From contig JAPPNV010000022.1 of the NCBI GenBank assembly GCA_028818565.1, positions 1 through 44,519 on the forward strand: a stretch of 44,519 nt of DNA. The letters run 5' to 3'. The notes below the pieces were generated by a model. The model searched no databases. It saw only the letters and a program-made list of their open reading frames with translations, and was not told the origin of the DNA. Positions within the stretch are counted from its first letter, which is position 1, and every line of letters starts with the position of its first letter. The DNA comes from Rhodospirillales bacterium (GTDB lineage Bacteria; Pseudomonadota; Alphaproteobacteria; UBA828). Below, piece by piece: positions 25,779 through 33,806 of the stretch. Both the position numbers and the translations under genes were made by a program.

Positions 25779-26771
25779 ATGAAGCGGGTCTTTTCCGGCG
25801 TACAGCCGACCGGCAACCTGCACCTCGGCAACTACCTCGGCGCGATCAAGAACTGGGTCGCGATGCAGCGGGAGTACGACTGCATCTATTGCATCGTCGA
25901 TCTGCACGCGATCACGGTGCCGCAGGATCCGGAAGAGCTCACGAATAACACGCGCGAGGTCACGGCCGGGCTGATTGCCGCCGGGCTCGACCCCAAGACC
26001 TGCATCATCTTCAACCAGAGCTGCGTGACAGGACACGCCGAGCTTGCCTGGATCCTCAATTGCTTTACCCCGCTCGGTTGGCTCAACCGCATGACGCAGT
26101 TCAAGGAAAAGGCGGGAAAGAAGCGGGAGAACGCGCTCCTCGGCCTCTATGCCTACCCGGTGCTGATGGCGGCCGACATCCTGCTCTACCACGCGACGGC
26201 CGTGCCGGTAGGCGAGGACCAGAAGCAGCACCTCGAGCTTTCCCGCGACATCGCGAGCGCTTTCAACCGCGCTTACGACGTGGACTTCTTCCCCTTGCCC
26301 GAGCCGATGATTTTTGGCGCCGCGACGCGAGTGATGAGCCTGAGAGACGGCCGCAACAAGATGAGCAAGTCGGACTCGTCCGAGTACTCGCGGATCAATC
26401 TGACCGACGATGCCGACACGATCGCGCTCAAGATCAAGCGCGCCAAGACCGATTCCGAGCCCGGCCTGGCCCATGACCTCGAGCGCCGGCCGGAAGCGGC
26501 GAACCTGCTGAGCATCTATGCGGCGCTCGCCGACGAGCCCATCGAGAGGGTGGCCGCCGAGCACTCGCTGATGGGCTTTGCCGACTTCAAGGGCAGGCTC
26601 GCCGATCTCGCGATCGAGACTCTCGGCCCGCTCGCCTCGCGCATGCGCGAGCTGCTGGCGGACCCCGGCTACATCGACGACGTGCTGGCCGACGGCGCCG
26701 AGCGCGCCCGGCACATCGCCGACTCCAACCTCGCCGAGGTGCGGCGCATCATGGGGTTGCTCGACGCCTGA
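25779..26771 (+). CDS. trpS: Tryptophan-tRNA ligase
   Basis: TrpRS charges tRNA-Trp. The 330-residue protein matches family length and carries the class I signatures: HIGH-like [12 protein letters not shown] (residues 11-22) and KMSKS in [12 protein letters not shown]. It also keeps [17 protein letters not shown], and [12 protein letters not shown] with [18 protein letters not shown], the tryptophan and dimer regions. ATG 25779 ([12 protein letters not shown]) is the conventional start; an upstream open frame overlaps the murJ tail and was not used. Confidence 0.97.
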   Translation: MKRVFSGVQPTGNLHLGNYLGAIKNWVAMQREYDCIYCIVDLHAITVPQDPEELTNNTREVTAGLIAAGLDPKTCIIFNQSCVTGHAELAWILNCFTPLGWLNRMTQFKEKAGKKRENALLGLYAYPVLMAADILLYHATAVPVGEDQKQHLELSRDIASAFNRAYDVDFFPLPEPMIFGAATRVMSLRDGRNKMSKSDSSEYSRINLTDDADTIALKIKRAKTDSEPGLAHDLERRPEAANLLSIYAALADEPIERVAAEHSLMGFADFKGRLADLAIETLGPLASRMRELLADPGYIDDVLADGAERARHIADSNLAEVRRIMGLLDA

Positions 26772-26866
26772 ACGGTACCGGGCTACGCGCTCCGGCCCGA
26801 TTCGGCGAAAAAACTTCACGATTACAGACTTTTCGCTTGCGCTACTTGAGCGGGAGGCGCATGTAG

Positions 26867-26888
26867 CGTGCGTATCCCCATACGCACG
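26867..26888. promoter_or_regulatory. Perfect 22-base palindrome before the TSUP gene, candidate operator
   Basis: CGTGCGTAT (26867-26875) and its exact inverse ATACGCACG (26880-26888) are separated by CCCC, 14 bases before the ATG at 26903. Position and symmetry suggest either a dimeric repressor site or a hairpin that masks the start of TSUP translation. A run of A and AT-rich sequence at 26809-26840 just upstream could hold the promoter. Confidence 0.5.
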
Positions 26889-26902
26889 ACGCCGTTTCCC
26901 CG

Positions 26903-27817
26903 ATGGAGATCTACCTCCCGATCGCCGAGCTTTCAGCCAATGCGCTGATTCTGCTCGTTCTCGGCGGCGGGGTAGGCCTGCTGTCGGGCATGTTCGGCGT
27001 GGGCGGCGGCTTTCTGATGACGCCGCTTCTGATCTTCCTCGGGGTGACGCCCTCGGTCGCCGTTGGAACCGGTACCAACCTGATCATCGCGTCGTCGGTC
27101 TCCGGCACGATGGCGCACTGGCGCCGCGGCAACGTCGACTTTGTGATCGGCGCGCTGATCTCCTGCGGCGGCGCGGGCGGGGCCTGGCTCGGCGCCTTCC
27201 TCTTCAAGCTGCTCAGCGACGCGGGCCAGATCGACCTGGTGATATCGCTCTCCTACGTGCTGTTTCTCGGGGTGGTCGGTTGCCTGATGGCGGTCGAGAG
27301 CCTGAGAGCGACGGTGCGGCGCCAGCGCACGGTGCGCCGCAAGGCGCACCACCACACCTGGATTCACGGGCTGCCGCTCAAGCTGCGCTTCCGCCGCTCG
27401 CGCCTCTACGTCAGTGCGATCCCGCCGTTCGCACTGGGCTTCCTCATGGGCATCATCGCCTCCATCATGGGCGTCGGCGGCGGGTTCTTCATGGTGCCGG
27501 CGATGATCTACCTGATCGGCATGCCGACGGCGGTGGTGGTGGGCACCTCGCTGCTCGGCATCATCGTCATCAGCTCGGTTTCCTGCTTCGCCCACGCCAT
27601 CAACAACAACAACGTGGACATCATCCTCGGCCTCCTGCTGGCGGTCGGCGCCGTTATCGGCGCCCAGTACGGCACGCGAATCGGCGGGCGCATCCGCGCC
27701 GAGCATCTCCGGGGCCTGCTCGCGCTCATGGTGCTCGCGGTGGGCGGGCGGCTGGCCTACTCGCTGGTGGTGATGCCGGACGACCCCTTCGCTGTCGCGC
27801 CGCTGTGGGGGAACTGA
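26903..27817 (+). CDS. TSUP (TauE/SafE) family membrane permease
   Basis: A 304-residue inner-membrane protein with about eight helices in two related halves, each with the family glycine motif: FGVGGGFLMTPLL (about 31-43) and MGVGGGFFMVPAM (about 190-202). The TSUP/DUF81 family moves sulfite, sulfoacetate or other organic anions, usually outward or in both directions. A basic cytosolic loop (about 135-165, His/Arg-rich) joins the halves. It overlaps the next gene by one base (TGATG) and is preceded by a perfect palindrome. The partner Alph_Pro_TM gene is its usual neighbour in alphaproteobacteria. Substrate cannot be assigned. Confidence 0.9.
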   Translation: MEIYLPIAELSANALILLVLGGGVGLLSGMFGVGGGFLMTPLLIFLGVTPSVAVGTGTNLIIASSVSGTMAHWRRGNVDFVIGALISCGGAGGAWLGAFLFKLLSDAGQIDLVISLSYVLFLGVVGCLMAVESLRATVRRQRTVRRKAHHHTWIHGLPLKLRFRRSRLYVSAIPPFALGFLMGIIASIMGVGGGFFMVPAMIYLIGMPTAVVVGTSLLGIIVISSVSCFAHAINNNNVDIILGLLLAVGAVIGAQYGTRIGGRIRAEHLRGLLALMVLAVGGRLAYSLVVMPDDPFAVAPLWGN

Positions 27818-28572
27818 TGCGGCGCGTGCTCAAGCTGCTCGGGCTGATCCTCGCCGCCGGCGTCGCGGCAATGCCCGCCGCGGCGCAGGAGCATGACGAG
27901 CCCCTTCTGATCGCGCTCTCAACCCAGCGCATCGAGATCGATTCGAACTTCGCCGGCACCTCGATCCTGCTCTTCGGCGCGACCGACGTGGCGGGCGACG
28001 TCGTGGTCTCCGTAAGGGGCCCGGAGCAGCCCGTGGTGGTGCGCCGCAAGCTGCGGTCCGTCGGCGTCTGGGTCAACCGGGAGTCGATCGCCTTTCGCAA
28101 CGTGCCCGGCTACTACTTCGTCGCCGCCTCAAGCCCGCTCGAAGACATCGCCCCTGCCGAGCTGCTCGACCGTAAGCAGCTCGGCTCCGAGCGCGTGCTG
28201 TTGGAGGCCATCTGGTTCGACACGTCGGGCGAAGCGGACGAGTTCCGTGCGGCCCTGCACCGTCACAGGGAGCGTGACTCCCTCTATCGCGCGGAGCCGG
28301 GCGTGGTCGAGTTCATCGACGAACGGCTGTTCCGCACGACAATCGAATTGCCCGCCCACGTGCCGACCGGCGATTACCTGGTGGAGGCGATGCTGATGGT
28401 CGACGGCGAGGTGCTCAGCACCCGGACTTCGGAACTCACCATCGAGAAGGCGGGCTTCTCGGCGGACATTTCCACCTTCGCGCGGGCGGACGAGGCCCTC
28501 TACGGCATCATTGCTATCGCGCTCGCGCTGGTGGCAGGATGGCTGGGCAGCTTCGCCTTCCGCAAGGGCTGA
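27817..28572 (+). CDS. Alph_Pro_TM family membrane-anchored periplasmic protein
   Basis: A 251-residue protein with a signal peptide (about 1-23, cleavage near AAA-Q) and a single C-terminal membrane helix (about 227-247, YGIIAIALALVAGWLGSFAF) ending in a short basic tail. The body is a beta-rich periplasmic domain with SILLFGATD, VRGPEQPVVVRRK, GVWVNRESIAFRNVPGYYFVA. It matches what I know as TIGR02186/PF09608, an alphaproteobacterial family of unknown function. Its start overlaps the TSUP stop. A subunit or accessory role for the permease is inferred from the tight coupling only. Confidence 0.85.
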   Translation: MRRVLKLLGLILAAGVAAMPAAAQEHDEPLLIALSTQRIEIDSNFAGTSILLFGATDVAGDVVVSVRGPEQPVVVRRKLRSVGVWVNRESIAFRNVPGYYFVAASSPLEDIAPAELLDRKQLGSERVLLEAIWFDTSGEADEFRAALHRHRERDSLYRAEPGVVEFIDERLFRTTIELPAHVPTGDYLVEAMLMVDGEVLSTRTSELTIEKAGFSADISTFARADEALYGIIAIALALVAGWLGSFAFRKG

Positions 28573-28593
28573 GGACGCGGCGGGATCGATACC

Positions 28594-29100
28594 ATGACCG
28601 AGCAGGCGCCGCCCGATACGGGCGAGGCCCACGTCGCCGGACAGGTCACCTTCCTGGTCTGCGTCGCGGACGACGGCCATTCCGAAGTGGCAGCGCGGTT
28701 CGCTGCCCTGCGCGCCCGCAATTCCGGCGGCCGCGTGGCACTTATTCACGTGGTGCAGCCGCCGGAATTCCAGCATTGGGCGGCGGTCGGCGAGTTGATG
28801 CGGCAGGAGACGCGGGAGGAGGCGGAGGCCCTTCTCCAGTCGATCGCCGCCAAGGTGGAGGAGGTCACAGATGAGCCGCCAAGCGTGGCAGTGCGCGAGG
28901 GCGGGATCGGCGATGAGATTCTGGGCCACGTGGCCGAGAACGAGGCGATCAACCTGCTGGTCGTCGGCGCGGCCCCGCCCGATCAGGGACAGGGATCGCT
29001 GATTTCCTGGCTGGCCGGGCAGCTGGCCGGACAGCTCAACATCCCGCTCGTGGTCGTCCCCGGCAACCTGAACGATCAGCAGCTTCAGGACCTGACGTAG
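28594..29100 (+). CDS. Universal stress protein family protein
   Basis: A 168-residue soluble protein with the UspA Rossmann-like fold: FLVCVADDGHSEVAARFAA at strand and helix 1, VALIHVVQPPE, then LLVVGAAPPDQGQGS and LNIPLVVVPG at the C-terminus. The ATP-binding G-2x-G-9x-G-S/T pattern is weak (GAAPPDQGQGS), so nucleotide binding is uncertain. A 15-residue extension precedes the fold. It follows the Alph_Pro_TM gene by 21 bases and precedes nfu. A Usp between trpS and nfu is common in alphaproteobacteria. Confidence 0.85.
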   Translation: MTEQAPPDTGEAHVAGQVTFLVCVADDGHSEVAARFAALRARNSGGRVALIHVVQPPEFQHWAAVGELMRQETREEAEALLQSIAAKVEEVTDEPPSVAVREGGIGDEILGHVAENEAINLLVVGAAPPDQGQGSLISWLAGQLAGQLNIPLVVVPGNLNDQQLQDLT

Positions 29101-29289
29101 CTGGCTGTTCGGACACATCTCGGACGCCGCAGACGCGATCCGACGCTGTGGAAAATCTGTGGAGCATTCGAGAATTAACTATAACTCAAAGTCATGGCCA
29201 TTTGGCTATTTGACATATCCATGGGGCTTGACCTGATCGGCACTCTGGATAACGGTTAGGCGCCCATATTGGGCAGGGTTGGGAAAAGC

Positions 29290-29847
29290 ATGTTCATCCA
29301 GACCGAGCGGACCCCGAACCCGGCGACGTTGAAATTCCTGCCCGGAGAGGCGGTGATGTCGTCTGGGACCGCGGACTTCCGCGATGTCGAATCGGCGGAG
29401 CGGTCGCCGCTAGCGCGGCGGCTGTTTCAGGTCGAGGGCGTCACCGGCGTTTTCTTCGGTGGCGACTTCGTCTCTGTCTCCAAGTCCGATGATGCCGACT
29501 GGCAGTTGCTGAAACCCGTGATCCTCGGCGTGATCATGGAACACTTCGTGGCGGGCCATCCGCTCCTCCTCGACGATGCCGCGCAGACGGCAGAGGAGGT
29601 GGCGGACGACGGTGCCGATGCGGAGATCATCGGCCAGATCAAGGAGCTGCTGGATACGCGGGTGCGGCCGGCCGTGGCACAGGACGGCGGGGACATCACC
29701 TATCAGGGGTTTCAAAACGGCGTCGTGATGCTTCAGCTCCAGGGATCGTGTCAGGGCTGTCCAAGCTCGACCATGACCCTGAAGATGGGCATCGAGAACA
29801 TGCTGAAACACTACATCCCGGAAGTCGTGGAGGTGCGCGCCGTCTAG
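29290..29847 (+). CDS. Fe-S cluster carrier protein, NFU type
   Basis: A 185-residue protein with an N-terminal Nfu domain (1-88, opening with MFIQTERTPNPATLKFLPG) and a C-terminal NifU-like domain (about 110-180) carrying GSCQGCPSS with Cys154 and Cys157, the pair that holds a [4Fe-4S] cluster between two monomers. It should deliver clusters to target enzymes in the cytosol. ATG 29290 is preceded by a purine-rich GGGAAAAG; a TTG seven codons upstream is less likely. The 189-base gap before it, with AT-rich DNA around 29170-29220 and TTGACA at 29210-29215, probably holds its promoter, but no clear -10 box pairs with it. Confidence 0.95.
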   Translation: MFIQTERTPNPATLKFLPGEAVMSSGTADFRDVESAERSPLARRLFQVEGVTGVFFGGDFVSVSKSDDADWQLLKPVILGVIMEHFVAGHPLLLDDAAQTAEEVADDGADAEIIGQIKELLDTRVRPAVAQDGGDITYQGFQNGVVMLQLQGSCQGCPSSTMTLKMGIENMLKHYIPEVVEVRAV

Positions 29848-29909
29848 TACGGCTCGTGCGTTCCCGGCGAAGCCGGGGGAGGGAGATAGGGCGGTTTGAT
29901 AGGTGCCGA

Positions 29910-29948
29910 GGGGCGGGCCCCTGCGCGCGTGCGCAGGGGGGGCGCCCC
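29910..29948. terminator. Large GC hairpin between nfu and the glucosaminidase gene
   Basis: CCCCTGCGC (29918-29926) pairs perfectly with GCGCAGGGG (29931-29939) on a four-base loop, and the outer GGGGCG (29910-29915) pairs with CGCCCC (29943-29948). No T tract follows on either strand, so it may be a transcription pause, an mRNA end stabiliser for nfu or a leader structure for the next gene. It argues that the next gene starts downstream of it. Confidence 0.45.
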
Positions 29949-29982
29949 GTGTTCCCGGCGGGATGCGCTTGCCGCGCCGCCG

Positions 29983-31326
29983 GTGGAATCGTCGAGCGGT
30001 CGAAGAGTTGCCTCCCTGTCAGCACTTGGTGCAATGGGAGTTGCGGCTTTCGCTATGACCGCGGCCGGCGGCGAACCGATCAAATCGGCCGCAGCCGGGG
30101 ACGCATCGCCTTTGGGCTTCCTCGCGGCAGGGCCAGAGTCGACGGCGGATGCCGTGGCGGAAGCGCCCGTATCCAGAGACTATTTTCCGGCTGCGCCCGG
30201 CCGCTTCAGGTTGGTCTTCTCTCTGTCGGAGGCGATACCTCGGGATATTCGTCTGCCCACGGCGATGAGCCGTCTTCTCACACTGGATTCCGTTCCGCCC
30301 GGCGTTGCGCGGGAGGCCGTGTGGCAAGAGGCGGCGGCGGTGCCCGATCGGCCGATCAGCGCCACGCCTCGCTACGCGCCGACGATCATACGGCTCGGAA
30401 CGCTGCAGGCCGAAGATCCGCCCCCGCTGCCGCTGGTGTCGAAACCGCGCAAGCTGGTGCATACCGGTACGACCGACAGGGTGCCCCCGGTTGTGCTCAA
30501 GCCCTCGACGTGGGGCACCTCGGCCAAGGCGGTCATCGCGCGGTTCGCGTCGGCCGGCTACGACTTGGACCAGGTGCGGGCGGCGAGGAGCCCCGTGCCG
30601 CGCCTCTTGCTCGAGGCGCTGCCGCGCGACCTCTCCAACATGCCGTCTGTACGCGAGAAGAAGCGGCTCTTCTTCCAGACGGTTCTCCCGATCGTCCTTC
30701 AGGTCAACGAAGAGATCGTCACTGCCCGTTGGCGGCTGGAGCGGCTGGCAGGCAAGCTCATGCGGGCCGACGCGCTCCCGCCCGCCGACCGGGAGTGGCT
30801 CGCCGCCATGGCCGATCTCTACGGAACGGACCCGTTCGACGTGCAGGAGCTTCTGAACCGGATGGATGTCGTGCCGCCCTCGCTGGCGCTGGCACAGGCG
30901 GCGGAAGAGTCTGGGTGGGGTACCTCCCGCTTTGCGCGGCAGGGCAACGCGCTCTTCGGTCAATACACCTACAGCACCAAGGCCGGCATGCTGCCCGAGC
31001 GGCGCGATGCGGACAGACGGCATCGCGTGCGCAGCCACGACAATCTGCTGGCGGGGGCGCGGGCCTATGTCCACAACCTCAACAGCCATTGGGCCTATGA
31101 GGATTTCCGGCGTCGGCGGGCTCAGTTGAGGCGCAGCGGTGCCCAACTCGACGGCCACGTTCTGGCCGGGGAACTGCACAGCTATTCGGAGCGCCGCGGG
31201 GCTTACGTAAAGAGCATCCGCCGGATCATTCGCCAGAACCGGCTCGGCGACTTCGACCGGGCATGGCTGAACGACCGCCAGTGGACGGCGGTGAACGGCC
31301 CACCGAGCAGGCGGCCGCCTATCTGA
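29983..31326 (+). CDS. Bax-like glucosaminidase-domain protein (peptidoglycan hydrolase)
   Basis: With GTG 29983 the product is 447 residues: an Arg-containing n-region, a hydrophobic stretch (about 10-27, ASLSALGAMGVAAFAM) as signal peptide, a Pro/Ala-rich variable region to about 165, and a glucosaminidase domain (about 195-400). The domain has VPRLLLEALPRDL, LPIVLQVNEEI and SLALAQAAEESGWGTSRFA; a Glu of the EESGWG motif (about 308-309) is the expected catalytic acid. GNALFGQYTYS follows. This matches Bax-family proteins, likely cutting GlcNAc-linked bonds in peptidoglycan. The frame is open further upstream to a TTG at 29896, but that would run through a GC hairpin. The start is uncertain. 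It converges on the polysaccharide deacetylase gene, 22 bases away. Confidence 0.85.
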   Translation: MESSSGRRVASLSALGAMGVAAFAMTAAGGEPIKSAAAGDASPLGFLAAGPESTADAVAEAPVSRDYFPAAPGRFRLVFSLSEAIPRDIRLPTAMSRLLTLDSVPPGVAREAVWQEAAAVPDRPISATPRYAPTIIRLGTLQAEDPPPLPLVSKPRKLVHTGTTDRVPPVVLKPSTWGTSAKAVIARFASAGYDLDQVRAARSPVPRLLLEALPRDLSNMPSVREKKRLFFQTVLPIVLQVNEEIVTARWRLERLAGKLMRADALPPADREWLAAMADLYGTDPFDVQELLNRMDVVPPSLALAQAAEESGWGTSRFARQGNALFGQYTYSTKAGMLPERRDADRRHRVRSHDNLLAGARAYVHNLNSHWAYEDFRRRRAQLRRSGAQLDGHVLAGELHSYSERRGAYVKSIRRIIRQNRLGDFDRAWLNDRQWTAVNGPPSRRPPI

Positions 31327-31348
31327 TCCGCCGCTGCCCGGGCGGGCG

Positions 31349-32386
31349 TCAGGGCACGACGAACTGCAGGCCGAACCAGCGCCAGCGCCCCGCTTCGGCG
31401 GGGGCGGTGCAATTGAGGCGGGCCCGGCCGGGTGGGAACGGCCCGTCGAAGCTGACCTGCACGCGCCCACCTTCCTCGTGCTCGATGGTGGCAGCGACGC
31501 CGCCCGACGCAAAGCAGGCAAGGGCATTGCGGTTCGCCAGCGGCGGCTCGACGGTGAAGCCCACCGTCGGCGGATTCTCCGTGATAATCTGCTCCGCCGG
31601 CGTCACGTCGTGGGCGCCAAGCGACAGGGTGTCCACGATCAGCTTGAAGCGGTCGAATTCCCCGTAGCGTTGGTTTAGCGCGAAGCGCGGCAGGTTGAGC
31701 GTATCCGAAAGCGCCCCGACGGCGCCGGAGTGCTGGCCGAAGGCCGCGGTGAAGCCGAGCTCCGCGACGAGCGCGCGCAGCCCGCCGTTCCATTCGCCGT
31801 AGGGATAAGCGAAGAGCGTGGCGTCTATGCCGAGCTCCTCCTGTATTCGTTTGCGTGCCCTCTCGAGGTCGTCTCTGTTTGCGTCGTCGTCGTTCTGCCA
31901 CATGCGCCCGTGCGCGGCGCCGTGATTGCCGATGGTGACCCCTGCCGCGACCAGCTGGCGCAGCTCGTCCCAGCTCATGATGCTGGCGTGGCCCAGATCG
32001 ACCGGATCGGTGGAGACGAACACGGTGAAGGGAAAGCCCGCCGCCTCGAAGCGCGGCCATCCCTCGACGAAGGTCGAGCGCGTGGCGTCGTCGATGGTGA
32101 TGCCGATGGTGCGATCCGGCAGAGGCCGGCCCGCCTCAAGCGCGGCAAGAATCTCCGGGACCGGAAGGACGGTGTAGCCGCCGCTCGAAAGGTGCTCGAT
32201 GTGCGCCTCGAACTGCTCGATGGTGACGCTCGTCGAGGGGTACGCATCCTCGCCGAAGCGATGGTATTGCAGCATCACCGCGGAGTCGGTGGCGATCGCG
32301 GCACCACTGCCGGTGGCTATCGTGACGGCCACAGCGAAGGCGATGCACGCGGCGCGGCCGGTGCGGAGGAGGCGACGGAGGGTCAT
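31349..32386 (-). CDS. Secreted polysaccharide deacetylase family protein
   Basis: A 345-residue protein with a signal peptide (about 10-33) and a NodB-type domain (about 35-260). The metal and catalytic motifs are altered but present: ITIDDA with Asp99 and Asp100 in place of TFDDG, GNHGAAH with His155 and His159, and FAYPYGEW for motif 3. A beta-rich C-terminal domain (about 270-345) follows. It would remove acetyl groups from GlcNAc in peptidoglycan or an exported glycan. ATG 32386 overlaps the stop of the upstream dipeptidase gene (ATGA), so the two form an operon. The longer open frame upstream lacks a signal sequence at its start. Confidence 0.88.
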   Translation of the reverse strand: MTLRRLLRTGRAACIAFAVAVTIATGSGAAIATDSAVMLQYHRFGEDAYPSTSVTIEQFEAHIEHLSSGGYTVLPVPEILAALEAGRPLPDRTIGITIDDATRSTFVEGWPRFEAAGFPFTVFVSTDPVDLGHASIMSWDELRQLVAAGVTIGNHGAAHGRMWQNDDDANRDDLERARKRIQEELGIDATLFAYPYGEWNGGLRALVAELGFTAAFGQHSGAVGALSDTLNLPRFALNQRYGEFDRFKLIVDTLSLGAHDVTPAEQIITENPPTVGFTVEPPLANRNALACFASGGVAATIEHEEGGRVQVSFDGPFPPGRARLNCTAPAEAGRWRWFGLQFVVP

Positions 32387-32946
32387 GGGTCCATCAATCC
32401 GGTGCCAGCGGCGGAGTCCCAGAGCAGGGGGTAGTGGCGCGGTGCGAACATCTGATAGTGCCACCATTCGTTGAGGTAGTGGTCCCAGCCGGCCGACGCC
32501 ATCAGGCCGAGCAGCAACATCCGGTTGCGCTGGGCCGCCGGCGCCGGCGCGGCGCTGCCGTGGAACGCGCGCGGCGTGAGGTCGTCGAAGCCTGTACCCA
32601 TGTCCAAGGGTAGCGCGGTTTCACGGTCCTCCAGGCCGAGATCCACCGCGACGCCCCGCGAATGCGGCGAGCCGCGACGCGGGTCCGCGAGAAAGGTCGG
32701 ATCCGGGCATTGCCGCCAGAGCGCCCACTGCGCCTCCACGGGACGATAGCCGTCGAAGACGATCAGCTTCAGGCCCTGGGCGGCGGCGAGGTCAATGGCA
32801 CGTTCCAGCAGGGCTGCGGCGTCGCGGTGCAGGTAGCACGCCGCCCTGCGGTAGATGGGGTGGCCGGTGACGTTGTCATCGGTGGCGTAGGCGAGCGCCA
32901 GCGATACGTCGAAGCGCGGCGGTGCGATCTCGACCAGCTCGGTCAT
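32383..32946 (-). CDS. D-alanyl-D-alanine dipeptidase (VanX/DdpX family)
   Basis: The 187-residue protein keeps the VanX zinc site: His95 and Asp102 in SPHSRGVAVD, His163 with catalytic Glu160 in NEWWHYQ, and the transition-state Arg68 in FDGYRPVEAQW. It would split D-Ala-D-Ala released from wall turnover. No vancomycin resistance genes are near, so a recycling role like DdpX is more likely. ATG 32946 is chosen because homology begins at MTELVEI; the open frame runs on to 33024 with a Cys/Arg-rich segment that looks non-coding. No signal peptide is seen, so the enzyme is probably cytosolic, unlike the secreted deacetylase it is coupled to. Confidence 0.88.
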   Translation of the reverse strand: MTELVEIAPPRFDVSLALAYATDDNVTGHPIYRRAACYLHRDAAALLERAIDLAAAQGLKLIVFDGYRPVEAQWALWRQCPDPTFLADPRRGSPHSRGVAVDLGLEDRETALPLDMGTGFDDLTPRAFHGSAAPAPAAQRNRMLLLGLMASAGWDHYLNEWWHYQMFAPRHYPLLWDSAAGTGLMDP

Positions 32947-33077
32947 GAGCCCCAAGGTTTCGCGGATGTGGGCAGGCACGACAACATAGCACCGGCATGG
33001 CCGGCGTTGCATGGTTGCGGGCAAAGCCGGGTGGGTGCTAGAGCCGCCGCGGGCAGAGGCGGAGCAGTAGTCGGTTC

Positions 33078-33806
33078 ATGGCCGCGGACGGTTTGACATT
33101 ACTCGGGTTCGACACGGCAACGGTTGCCTGCTCGGCCGCGCTTTGGGCCGGCGGAGAGGTGAGGGCTTGCCGGCGCGTCGAGACGGGCGGCAGACACGCC
33201 GAGGCGCTCGTGCCCATGCTCCGCGAGGTCGCGGCCGAAGGGAACACGACACTCGCGGCGGTGGATCGGTTCGCGGTCACGGTCGGCCCCGGCTCGTTCA
33301 CCGGCATTCGGATCGGCCTGGCCACGGCGCGCGGCCTCGCCCTCGCCTTGGATCGACCGTTGATCGGCCTCTCGACGCTGGAGGTTATCGCCGCCGGTGT
33401 CCCGGAAGCCGAGCGCGACGGGCCGATCCTCGCCGCCCTCGACGCCGGGCGGGGACGTCTCTACGCCCAGCTCTTCGGCCCCTCGCTAGAGGCGCTCGGT
33501 GCGCCCGAGGCTCTCGACGCCGAGGCACTGCCCGGCCTCGTGGCAGCGAAAGAGCCTGGCGCGCCGGTTGTCGTGGTGGGGACCGGGCAGGACGCCGCGC
33601 TGACAGCGCTGGCGCCCGCGATCGACGCACGCCCGGCGACCGGCTCGCCGACGCCCGATGCCCGCGTGCTCGTGCGCCGTGCCGCCGCCCGTGGCGAGAA
33701 CGCGAGCAGCGACGGCGCTGCTGTGCGACCTCTCTATCTTCGGGCGGCGGGAGCGCGGCCGCGTTCGCGGCCGGCCGCGAGCCCGTCAAAGACGGACTCG
33801 CTCTAG
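33078..33806 (+). CDS. tsaB: tRNA threonylcarbamoyladenosine biosynthesis protein TsaB
   Basis: TsaB is the scaffold partner of TsaD and TsaE in making t6A at position 37 of ANN-decoding tRNAs. The 242-residue protein has the ASKHA fold with LLGFDTATVACSAALW, GGRHAEALVPML, and the hallmark VGPGSFTGIRIGLATARGLA (about 69-88). The C-terminal 25 residues are Arg/Ala/Pro-rich. rimI, its usual downstream partner in alphaproteobacteria, is missing, and the gene instead converges on olsA, sharing CTAG (33803-33806) so that both stops overlap. Confidence 0.93.
   Translation: MAADGLTLLGFDTATVACSAALWAGGEVRACRRVETGGRHAEALVPMLREVAAEGNTTLAAVDRFAVTVGPGSFTGIRIGLATARGLALALDRPLIGLSTLEVIAAGVPEAERDGPILAALDAGRGRLYAQLFGPSLEALGAPEALDAEALPGLVAAKEPGAPVVVVGTGQDAALTALAPAIDARPATGSPTPDARVLVRRAAARGENASSDGAAVRPLYLRAAGARPRSRPAASPSKTDSL

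Noticed and set aside
29101-29289. Possible sigma-70 promoter TTGACA at 29210-29215 before nfu
   Set aside because: No acceptable -10 hexamer at 16-18 bases; mentioned only in the nfu entry.
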